Made by a program: the position numbers and the translations under genes. DNA of 6,848 nucleotides from CAYNST01 sp964399955 (GTDB lineage Bacteria; Pseudomonadota; Gammaproteobacteria; Pseudomonadales; Cellvibrionaceae), in NCBI GenBank assembly GCA_964399955.1, contig CAYNST010000153.1:1-6848 (forward strand). The letters run 5' to 3'. The notes beneath the pieces were generated by a model. That model did no database searches and was not told the origin of the DNA. It saw nothing but the letters and a program-made list of their open reading frames with translations. Positions 1 through 5,790 of the stretch are shown piece by piece. The stretch's first letter is position 1. Each line of letters opens with the position of its first letter.

Positions 1-29
1 CTAGGGCATTGGGCGTGCAGGTGGATTCA

Positions 30-45
30 GGACCAATTCTGGTCC
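30..45. repeat. Perfect 6-bp inverted repeat (hairpin)
   Basis: GGACCA (30-35) and TGGTCC (40-45) are perfect inverted repeats separated by a 4-nt loop, ATTC. No T tract follows on the + strand, so it is not a standard terminator. It may be an operator half-site pair, part of a structured transcript from the left, or chance. Confidence 0.3.
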
Positions 46-256
46 GCGACAGCCTCAACCGGCGGATTGGCCAGCTTCGTCGTCAGGACTGCACACCAGG
101 CCGGAGAGCAATAGCACCAATTCGATACGGTTACTCGCCTGTCAAAATGCCGCAGGCAACAGAAATGCGAGAAAAACAACTTCCTGTCGGAAGGCGGCTT
201 CGCAATGTCAGGTCCCAGCAACGCCCGGCAGGAAACAGCAATTAGTGCCAGCTGTT

Positions 257-278
257 CCGGCAACGCCGGGTTTACTTC
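257..278 (+). terminator. Possible intrinsic terminator for an upstream + strand gene
   Basis: A perfect 5-bp GC stem, CCGGC (257-261) with GCCGG (265-269), closes a 3-nt AAC loop. It is followed by a T-rich but interrupted run, GTTTACTTCTGTTT. This could end transcription entering from a gene left of the window. The stem is short and the T tract is broken by A, C and G, so the call is weak. It could equally be a chance hairpin in non-coding DNA. Confidence 0.3.
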
Positions 279-467
279 TGTTTAGGCATGGCAGGCATCT
301 CCGACGCATCCGAGAAACGAACAAGACACTTCTTGATTTTGAGCATGCCCCAGCGTATGCAGTTGAAGGTTGTGCTGCTGCATGGATGTTTTCTGTGTCA
401 CGGGAGCTTCATGAGCTGATGCTAAGTATGAAATGGTTGTGGAAAAAGGTCTGTTGAGAAAAACACG

Positions 468-992
468 ATGCATGATTTACTTCAAAGGGTTCATAAAGCA
501 GATACGGGGGCATTTTTGTGGTTGCACGTAACCAAACAAATCCCCTACAGAAAGTCCGTCCGGTGGCTCTCCCGCAGCGGAGACGGTTATCTGTATGTAC
601 TGATCGGCCTGGTCATCTGGTGGCTGGAGCCTGCGCTGGGCCCCAAGTTTGCAGCAGCCTGCGTGCTTGCTTATATGCTGGAGGTGGTACTGTATCTGGT
701 ACTCAAAAATCTGATAAAGCGCAATCGTCCGGCCATACACATAGCAAGCTACAAACCCTGGATAACCCCCTCAGACCAATTCAGCTTTCCGTCAGGCCAT
801 ACGGCGGCGGCCTTCGTTTTTGCCGGCTTGATGTGTGAATTCTACCCGGCCGTTGCCGGTCTATTTTTGCTATGGGCAAGTCTGATTGGTCTGAGCCGGG
901 TGTTGCTTGGTGTACATTACCCCAGTGACATAGCCGCAGGCGCGCTGCTGGGTACAAGTTGCGCAATCACGGCGGCGAGTGTGATCCTTTGA
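468..992 (+). CDS. PAP2-superfamily membrane phosphatase
   Basis: This 174-residue integral membrane protein carries all three signatures of the PAP2/acid phosphatase superfamily. Motif 1 is K80-x6-R87-P88, motif 2 is PSGH at 108-111, and motif 3 is SRVLLGVHYPSD at 133-144. The catalytic His residues are H111 and H140, with R134 and D144 also conserved. Hydrophobic segments lie near residues 41-57, 61-79, 113-130 and 145-172, with one between motifs 2 and 3, as in short bacterial PAP2 proteins. Known members remove phosphate from phosphatidate, phosphatidylglycerophosphate or undecaprenyl pyrophosphate, usually facing the periplasm; the substrate here cannot be read from sequence. The ATG at 468 has only a weak ribosome site (GAG at 455-457). 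The glycosyltransferase starts 13 nt after its stop, so the two are probably co-transcribed and may share a lipid-linked pathway. The family call is secure, the specific reaction is not. Confidence 0.93.
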   Translation: MHDLLQRVHKADTGAFLWLHVTKQIPYRKSVRWLSRSGDGYLYVLIGLVIWWLEPALGPKFAAACVLAYMLEVVLYLVLKNLIKRNRPAIHIASYKPWITPSDQFSFPSGHTAAAFVFAGLMCEFYPAVAGLFLLWASLIGLSRVLLGVHYPSDIAAGALLGTSCAITAASVIL

Positions 993-1005
993 TGGAACGT
1001 GGAAC

Positions 1006-2076
1006 ATGAAGATTCTGTACGGAGTACAGGGAACAGGCAACGGGCATATCACCCGGGCAAGGGCCATGGCGCGCGCGTTCGAGGCCGCCGGCATCGAGGT
1101 GGATTGGGTGTTTTCCGGACGGTCCCGAAGCCGCTATTTTGATATGGGCACCTTCGGCAACTTCCGCTCGTTTCGCGGGCTTACTTTTGCGGCAACGCGC
1201 GGCAAGGTGCTGTATACGAGAACCGTTCTGCAGAACAACCTGTTGCAACTGTACCGCGACATCAAAACACTGGATGTGGGGCCCTACGACCTGGTCCTCA
1301 ACGACTTTGAGCCGGTTTCAGCCTGGGCGGCCAAACGCGCAGGTAAAAAGGTGATTGGAATTTCTCACCAAAGCGCGTTTCATTATGCCGTACCCAAACG
1401 CGGCAACAACCCGATGGTCAGCTGGTTCATGCGCAACTTTGCCCCCACCAGCCAACCCATAGGCGTTCACTGGCATCATTTTGACCAACCCATCCTGCCG
1501 CCCCTGATAGAGCCGCCCCGCCACCCAATTGAGCGGGTCGCGGGAAGCATATTGGTTTACCTGCCTTTCACCGGCCTGGATGACATCCTGCCGCAACTGC
1601 GCAGCTTCAGAAAGTGCCGTTTCACGATTTACCACGCGGTAGCGCAAGCCAGCAGCCACGACAACATCCACATTCACCCGCTGGCCCGCGATGGGTTTCA
1701 GCGCGACTTGCACCGCTGTGAAGGTGTAATTTGCAACGCGGGCTTTGGCCTGGCCAGTGAAGCTTTGCAACTGGGAAAAAAACTGCTTGTTCAACCGGTT
1801 AAGGGGCAGATGGAGCAACTGTCCAACGCGCTTGCCCTGAGTGAGCTGGGCTACGGTACGGCCGCAGACAAACTCACTCCTCAAGTAATTGCCGACTGGC
1901 TCGCCTCCCCCGCCCGAGCCCCTCTGCCCTACCCGGATGTGGCCCAGGCTTTGGTGAAGTGGCTAATGGCGGGAGCGGAGGATTTTGACGGCCTGAAAGA
2001 CGCGCTTTGGCGACAGGTTCCGGAACCGACTCAAGCCACGGCCCCTCCCGGTCTTACAAGACTAGGCACCCACTGA
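1006..2076 (+). CDS. MJ1255/VC2487-type glycosyltransferase (GT-B fold)
   Basis: This 356-residue protein has the layout of a GT-B glycosyltransferase. The N-terminal Rossmann half opens with MKILYGVQGTGNGHITRA, whose GTGNGH (residues 9-14) is the glycine-rich start typical of the MJ1255/VC2487 family, distantly related to MurG and UDP-glucuronosyltransferases. NDFEP (99-103) and the HQSAF region (121-125) follow the second half of that domain. The C-terminal half carries the nucleotide-sugar site, NAGFGLASEAL (244-254) then QPVKGQMEQ (263-271). There is no signal peptide or membrane span, so it probably acts at the cytoplasmic membrane face. Donor and acceptor are unknown. It lies 13 nt after the PAP2 gene, with a weak ribosome site (GGAA at 1001-1004). 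A five-codon mini-ORF (992-1009) joins the PAP2 stop to this start and may couple translation. The last 18 residues are Pro/Thr/Ala-rich and look unstructured. Confidence 0.88.
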   Translation: MKILYGVQGTGNGHITRARAMARAFEAAGIEVDWVFSGRSRSRYFDMGTFGNFRSFRGLTFAATRGKVLYTRTVLQNNLLQLYRDIKTLDVGPYDLVLNDFEPVSAWAAKRAGKKVIGISHQSAFHYAVPKRGNNPMVSWFMRNFAPTSQPIGVHWHHFDQPILPPLIEPPRHPIERVAGSILVYLPFTGLDDILPQLRSFRKCRFTIYHAVAQASSHDNIHIHPLARDGFQRDLHRCEGVICNAGFGLASEALQLGKKLLVQPVKGQMEQLSNALALSELGYGTAADKLTPQVIADWLASPARAPLPYPDVAQALVKWLMAGAEDFDGLKDALWRQVPEPTQATAPPGLTRLGTH

Positions 2077-2077
2077 A

Positions 2078-2147
2078 TGCCGGTTCGACAGGGCGGGGCA
2101 ATACCATCTCAACAAACAAAACAGCAGTTTGGAGGCTAAAACCGGCA
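2078..2147. repeat. Perfect 8-bp inverted repeat in the convergent gap
   Basis: TGCCGGTT (2078-2085) and AACCGGCA (2140-2147) are perfect inverted copies 54 nt apart, just after the glycosyltransferase stop. A further small palindrome, GCACCCGGTGC (2150-2160), follows. The wide spacing makes a simple terminator unlikely. A folded 3' end of the glycosyltransferase transcript is possible, but no T tract follows on the + strand. Confidence 0.35.
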
Positions 2148-2170
2148 AAGCACCCGGTGCAGCCACCTAT

Positions 2171-2194
2171 AAAAACTCCACGGACCCTGTGCAG
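2171..2194 (-). terminator. Probable terminator of the pst-phoU operon
   Basis: Read on the minus strand, CTGCAC (2194-2189) pairs with GTGGAG (2181-2176) around a 7-nt loop with one G-G mismatch. A run of five T (2175-2171) follows directly. The hairpin begins about 20 nt after the phoU stop, the expected place for an intrinsic terminator. The stem is imperfect, so it may be moderately efficient. No equally good terminator was found for the converging glycosyltransferase gene. Confidence 0.45.
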
Positions 2195-2214
2195 TAGTGC
2201 TTGGGGTGCGTTGT

Positions 2215-2928
2215 TCAACTGCGAAACAGCATGTTTACAGAGGCCGCTTCATCCACTTTCGGACGCGGGCCTTTAAGGGGCGCGCCGGTGACTTTCAAAA
2301 ACACTTCCTCCGCGATGTCCGTGACATGGTCGCCCGCTCGCTCCAGCCCCTTGGCAATGAACAGTAGCTGCACACCGTCTGGCAGGGAGTTTTCATTATT
2401 TTGCATGCTGGCCAATAAATGGGCAAAGATGCGTGCGTAAATAGCATCCAATTCAACATCGTCCACCCAGGCTACGTTGGCCAGGTCGGCGTTGTCGTCC
2501 TGGTAGGCCCGGATCACGCGTGCAAGCATGGAACGGATGCGCTTTTCCATCCAACCGAATTGGGCCACCAGTGTGGCATCCAGCTTGTGGGCCAGACGTT
2601 GTGAGCGCTTGGCCGTGTTCTTTGCGTAGTCGCCAATGCGCTCAAGGTGAGAGGCGATGCGCCCGGCGGCAAGAATGGCTCTCAGATCGTCCGCCAGGGC
2701 TTGTTGCCGGGTCAGCACTTCTGCCGTGTGCAGTAGAATGCGCTCGCTGAGGGCGTCCGCCCTGCGGTCGCTGTCAACAACATTTTGCGCCGCCTGCGTG
2801 TCGCCACGCAGCAAGGCGTCAATTGCACGTTCCAGCTCCTGCCCAACCTGTTCCGCCAGGGCGACCACCTCCGATCTGAGCGATTGCAGGTCCCGATCAA
2901 AGCTGTTGAGTGTGTGCTTTTTATCCAT
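2215..2928 (-). CDS. phoU: Phosphate signalling protein PhoU
   Basis: This 237-residue protein is a full-length PhoU, the cytoplasmic helical regulator that connects the Pst transporter to PhoR so that the Pho response is off when phosphate is plentiful. It has two PhoU repeats, each with the family's metal-cluster motif: ERIGDYAKN at residues 96-104 and ERAGDHVTD at 196-204. The sequence is mostly predicted helix, as expected of the paired three-helix bundles. The ATG at 2928 is supported by a perfect AGGAGG at 2936-2941, 7 nt upstream. It starts 14 nt after the pstB stop, so it is the last gene of the operon, and a likely terminator lies about 20 nt beyond its stop. Residues 214-237 form a tail after the second repeat (GAPLKGPRPKVDEAAS and onward) that may be flexible. 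Nothing suggests inactivation. Confidence 0.97.
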   Translation of the reverse strand: MDKKHTLNSFDRDLQSLRSEVVALAEQVGQELERAIDALLRGDTQAAQNVVDSDRRADALSERILLHTAEVLTRQQALADDLRAILAAGRIASHLERIGDYAKNTAKRSQRLAHKLDATLVAQFGWMEKRIRSMLARVIRAYQDDNADLANVAWVDDVELDAIYARIFAHLLASMQNNENSLPDGVQLLFIAKGLERAGDHVTDIAEEVFLKVTGAPLKGPRPKVDEAASVNMLFRS

Positions 2929-2935
2929 GGGCCAA

Positions 2936-2941
2936 CCTCCT
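2936..2941 (-). promoter_or_regulatory. Strong Shine-Dalgarno of phoU
   Basis: The minus strand reads AGGAGG, ending 7 nt before the phoU ATG at 2928. It lies in the 14-nt pstB-phoU gap and just overlaps the region after the pstB stop. It fixes the phoU start and suggests phoU is translated efficiently and independently of pstB. Confidence 0.85.
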
Positions 2942-2942
2942 G

Positions 2943-3851
2943 TCAGCCGAATCGGCCGGTGATGTAGTCATTGGTGCGGCTTGATTTGGGTGCGGAGAAT
3001 ATCTGACCGGTCTCACCGTACTCCACCAGCTCGCCCATATGCATATAACCGGTGTAGTCGGAGATACGCGCCGCCTGTTGCATATTGTGGGTGACAATCA
3101 CCACGGTTACCTGGTCGCGCAGGTCCGTCAGAAGGTCCTCGATTTTGGCGGTGGCTATGGGGTCCAATGCGGAGGTGGGCTCATCCAACAGCAACAACTC
3201 GGGTTGCGGCGCCAAAGCACGGGCAATGCACAAACGTTGCTGTTGACCGCCGGACAAACCGTTGGCCGAGTCCTGCAACCGGTCTTTTACCTCGTCCCAC
3301 AGCGCCGCCCGGCGAAGGGCCCATTCTGCCCGCTCGTTGAGCAGGTTTTTCTGTTTGATTCCCTGCACCCGCAGCCCTGCCACGGCGTTTTCAAAGATGG
3401 ACTTGGGGAAGGGATTGGGCTTCTGAAACACCATGCCCACCCGCAGACGCACCAGTGCCGGTTCCATTTTGATCAGATTCATGTCTTCCGGATAAAGCCG
3501 CACATCGCCCTGATAGCGGTTGCCGGGGTAAAGGTCGTGCATGCGATTGAGACAGCGCAAAAGGGTGCTCTTGCCGCAGCCGGAGGGGCCAATCAAGGCG
3601 GTGATGCGGCGGTCCATTACCGGCATGGACACACGTTTCAGCACCTGCTTGCTGCCGTACCAAAAACTCAAGTGGCGAATGTCGGCGCGCGGCTGGTCGG
3701 CAACCTGCGCCTCTTGCCCTCGGGAAGCATCCGCGCGGTCCGGCAGCAAACTGTACTGCGCTGAATCGTCAGACGGGGTGCGCTGGAGGGGGGCTGCGTT
3801 GAAATGCTCGTTCATAACATCGGGTCCAGAGGTATGGAATTCATCGTTCAT
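2943..3851 (-). CDS. pstB: Phosphate ABC transporter ATP-binding protein PstB
   Basis: PstB is the cytoplasmic ATPase that powers PstSCA phosphate import. From the chosen start it has 302 residues with every ABC element: Walker A GPSGCGKS (88-95), Q-loop QKPNPF (143-148), signature LSGGQQQR (199-206), Walker B LLLLDEPTSALD (219-230) and switch His in VTHN (H255). The NPF after the Q-loop Gln is typical of PstB. The ATG at 3851 lies 4 nt after the pstA stop, with GGTGA on the minus strand just upstream as a plausible ribosome site. The frame stays open to an ATG at 3905, but that start would overlap pstA by 50 nt. Another ATG at 3815 would give 290 residues and lacks a good ribosome site. About 55 polar residues precede the ABC domain, which is longer than in compact PstB proteins. 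Function is very secure, the exact start less so. Confidence 0.97.
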   Translation of the reverse strand: MNDEFHTSGPDVMNEHFNAAPLQRTPSDDSAQYSLLPDRADASRGQEAQVADQPRADIRHLSFWYGSKQVLKRVSMPVMDRRITALIGPSGCGKSTLLRCLNRMHDLYPGNRYQGDVRLYPEDMNLIKMEPALVRLRVGMVFQKPNPFPKSIFENAVAGLRVQGIKQKNLLNERAEWALRRAALWDEVKDRLQDSANGLSGGQQQRLCIARALAPQPELLLLDEPTSALDPIATAKIEDLLTDLRDQVTVVIVTHNMQQAARISDYTGYMHMGELVEYGETGQIFSAPKSSRTNDYITGRFG

Positions 3852-3855
3852 CGAA

Positions 3856-4794
3856 TCACCGGTGCTGGCGCCGCAGACGGTAGCGGATAACCATGGCCAC
3901 GGCATTCATGGCAAAGGTCAGAACAATCAGCACGGTACCGGCGGCCGCCGCGTTTACGTGAAAATCCGCCTGCGGCCGGGAAACCCAGTTGAACATCTGT
4001 ATCGGCATGACGGTAAAAGGGCTGGTGAGCCACTCGAAATTGACAAAAGGCGCGGCGGTCTGCACCGGCGCCGGCGGCAGAAAGGCGATGAACGTCAACG
4101 CACCAATGGTGATGACCGGCGCGGTCTCGCCAATGGCGCGAGCAAGCCCCACGATCACTCCGGTAAGAATGCCCGGGCGTGCTGCCGGCAAGACGTAGAG
4201 GTACACCGTTTGCCATTTGTCGGCGCCCAGGCCAAAGGCGGCCTCGCGCAGCTCTCGCGGAATGGCGCGAATGGCCTCGCGGGTGGCGACGATGATGACC
4301 GGTAAAATCAGCAAAGCCAGCACCAACCCCGCAGTCAGGATGGTTTGCCCAAGATTGAAGGTGTAAACAAACAATCCCAGAGCCAGAAGGCCAAATATGA
4401 TTGACGGCACACCGGCAAGGTTGCTGACATTGATTTCAATGATGTCCGTTACCCAGTTGCGCGGGGCGTACTCCTCCAGATACAACCCTGCCGCAATCCC
4501 CAGGGGGATGGCCACGACCGCCGTCACCAGCATCACAAGCCCGGTACCAACCAGGGCAGACAGGATGCCGGCCTGGCCGGCTCGGCGGGAAGGGAAGCTT
4601 GTGTAAAAGGAGGGGTCAATCAGCCTGGGCCAGCCGCGAAGGACCAGGTCCAGAAACACCGTAATCAACAGCCCACCGGCAAGAACCAGCACCAAAAGAC
4701 CCAGTGCTGCGACGATGAAATCGGTGCGCCGGTTGGCACTGACCAAACTCTGCGGCGAAATGGCCAATGCCGAGGTGCGACTAAGCGTATTCAT
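3856..4794 (-). CDS. pstA: Phosphate ABC transporter permease PstA
   Basis: PstA is one of two membrane permease subunits forming the phosphate channel with PstC. The 312-residue protein has about six hydrophobic spans, the first near residues 26-52 and the last near 286-304. The EAA coupling loop that docks on PstB is clear: TREAIRAIPRELREAAFGLG at 171-190. The downstream ARAIGETAPV (218-227) is typical of Pst permeases. The ATG at 4794 overlaps the pstC stop by one base (TGATG), and GGGAG at 4803-4807 lies 8 nt upstream. A TTG one codon earlier (4797) is possible, but spacing and codon favour the ATG. The overlap implies translational coupling to pstC. The pstB start follows the stop by 4 nt. 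The protein is complete. Confidence 0.97.
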   Translation of the reverse strand: MNTLSRTSALAISPQSLVSANRRTDFIVAALGLLVLVLAGGLLITVFLDLVLRGWPRLIDPSFYTSFPSRRAGQAGILSALVGTGLVMLVTAVVAIPLGIAAGLYLEEYAPRNWVTDIIEINVSNLAGVPSIIFGLLALGLFVYTFNLGQTILTAGLVLALLILPVIIVATREAIRAIPRELREAAFGLGADKWQTVYLYVLPAARPGILTGVIVGLARAIGETAPVITIGALTFIAFLPPAPVQTAAPFVNFEWLTSPFTVMPIQMFNWVSRPQADFHVNAAAAGTVLIVLTFAMNAVAMVIRYRLRRQHR

Positions 4795-5720
4795 CAATAA
4801 TTCTCCCGAAAACGTCGACGCAGATAAAAGCCGATCAGGTTGAATACCAAAGTCATCAAGAACAACACAATGCCTGCGGCAAACACGGATTGGTAAGCCA
4901 CCGAGCCGTGCGGCAAATCGCCCATGCTGATCTGCACAATGTAGGCGGTGATGGTCGCTGCGCCTTCCATGGGGTTGAAGCTGAAGTTCGGGTTTTGGCC
5001 TGCGGCAATGGCAACCACCATGGTCTCGCCAACCGCGCGGGACATTCCCAGAATAAAGGCCGCGGTAATGCCGGATAAGGCTGCAGGGATAACGATCTTG
5101 ACCGCCACCCGAAACCGGGAAAAACCCAAGGCGTAGCCGGCCTCACGCAGGCTGGCTGGCACCGAACGCATGGCATCTTCACTGACGGATGCGGTATAGG
5201 GCAGAATCATGATGCCCAACACCAGGCCGGGCGCCAACATGTTGAAACCCGGCAGGTCCGGGAAAAGAATCTGCAACACCGGGGTCACGGTGAGCAAGGC
5301 AAAATAACCGTAAACCACCGTGGGCACCCCTTCCAGCATTTCCAGAACGGGCTTGACGACCTCACGCACATTGGCCGGCGCGTATTCACTCAGGTAGATC
5401 GCCAGCATCAAGCCCGCCGGAATAGCCACCAGCAAGGCAATGCCCGCCACCGTCAAGGTGCCGGATACCAGGGTAATGATGCCGAAGCGGGCGTCGGCAA
5501 ACATCGGCGTCCATTGGGTATCGGTCAAGAAATTCCAAATCGGCACCTGGGCAAAAAAACCGGCCGATTCGCTGATCAACACATAAACGATACCGGTGGT
5601 TACCAGTACCGAAGTGAAGGCGGCCAGAAATAGCAACCATGAAGCGATCTGCCCCTGGATTTTTCGGCGCTTCAGAAATGCCGCTTCCACGGCAAAAGGG
5701 TCAGTTGTTGCTGATGACAT
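4794..5720 (-). CDS. pstC: Phosphate ABC transporter permease PstC
   Basis: PstC is the second permease subunit of the phosphate importer in the cytoplasmic membrane. The 308-residue protein begins with a short polar cytoplasmic stretch containing KRRK (17-20), then the first span near residues 26-49. Further spans lie near 82-110, 131-150, 160-176, 207-240 and 276-300. The EAA loop is EDAMRSVPASLREAGYALGF (181-200), and SRAVGETM (227-234) matches the conserved segment of PstC proteins. It ends with the basic cytoplasmic tail RRRFRENY. The ATG at 5720 has GGGG at 5729-5732, 8 nt upstream, a modest ribosome site. It lies 70 nt after pstS, the widest gap in the operon, with a GC hairpin in between, and overlaps pstA by one base. 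Length is normal for the family. Confidence 0.97.
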   Translation of the reverse strand: MSSATTDPFAVEAAFLKRRKIQGQIASWLLFLAAFTSVLVTTGIVYVLISESAGFFAQVPIWNFLTDTQWTPMFADARFGIITLVSGTLTVAGIALLVAIPAGLMLAIYLSEYAPANVREVVKPVLEMLEGVPTVVYGYFALLTVTPVLQILFPDLPGFNMLAPGLVLGIMILPYTASVSEDAMRSVPASLREAGYALGFSRFRVAVKIVIPAALSGITAAFILGMSRAVGETMVVAIAAGQNPNFSFNPMEGAATITAYIVQISMGDLPHGSVAYQSVFAAGIVLFLMTLVFNLIGFYLRRRFRENY

Positions 5721-5756
5721 TGCTCATGCCCCACAGTGAACCTGTTGAAGGGTACA

Positions 5757-5771
5757 GGGGCCCCGGCCCCC
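5757..5771 (-). other. GC-rich hairpin between pstS and pstC
   Basis: On the minus strand the pstS-pstC gap contains GGGGGCCGGGGCCCC, which can form a 5-bp all-GC stem with a CGGG loop, about 20 nt after the pstS stop. No T tract follows, so it is not a classical intrinsic terminator. In many operons encoding binding-protein transporters, a stem-loop after the binding-protein gene protects its mRNA or partly blocks read-through, giving more binding protein than permease. That role is inferred here. Confidence 0.45.
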
Positions 5772-5790
5772 GTTTATCAAACCGGCCGAA

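Larger units (their letters stand above)
1..467. other. Gene-poor region upstream of the PAP2 gene
   Basis: No convincing gene is present. The open frames here are short, overlap on both strands, and their translations (rich in Arg, Cys, His and Gln with no recognisable motif) do not resemble a known family. Visible structure is limited to three small perfect hairpins (30-45, 180-193, 257-269) and two short direct repeats: ACCAATTC at 32-39 and 116-123, and TCAGGAC at 27-33 and 83-89. The stretch from about 280 to 467 must contain the leader of the PAP2 gene. The best sigma70-like pair there is TTGATT at 333-338 and TATGCA at 356-361 with a 17-nt spacer, but the -10 matches consensus at only three of six bases. 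No clear Pho box was found by eye. Confidence 0.6.

Noticed and set aside
139..155. Possible Pho box, CTGTCA followed 5 nt later by CCGCAG
   Set aside because: Only the first half matches the CTGTCA repeat; the second half is poor and the site is over 300 nt from the nearest start codon.
9..245. 78-codon open frame on the + strand, followed by a hairpin at 257-269
   Set aside because: The translation is Arg/Gln-rich with no domain or recognisable family, it overlaps an equally long frame on the other strand, and no good ribosome site precedes it.
333..361. Sigma70-like promoter for the PAP2 gene, TTGATT-17 nt-TATGCA
   Set aside because: The -10 hexamer has only three matches and there is no extended -10, so it is no better than expected by chance in 200 bases.
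1318..1884. 188-codon minus-strand open frame inside the glycosyltransferase gene
   Set aside because: It lies wholly antisense to a gene with strong family motifs and shows no recognisable domain of its own.
3039..3764. Long 241-codon open frame on the + strand inside pstB
   Set aside because: It is antisense to a clear PstB with all ABC motifs; its His/Gln/Val/Gly-rich translation is typical of a shadow frame in GC-rich coding DNA.
3852..3905. Longer pstB beginning at ATG 3905
   Set aside because: It would overlap pstA by 50 nt, whereas the ATG at 3851 sits 4 nt after the pstA stop with a plausible ribosome site.
3541..4305. 254-codon + strand open frame across the pstB-pstA junction
   Set aside because: It spans antisense to two well-supported genes, has an Arg/Gly-rich low-complexity composition and shows no domain.
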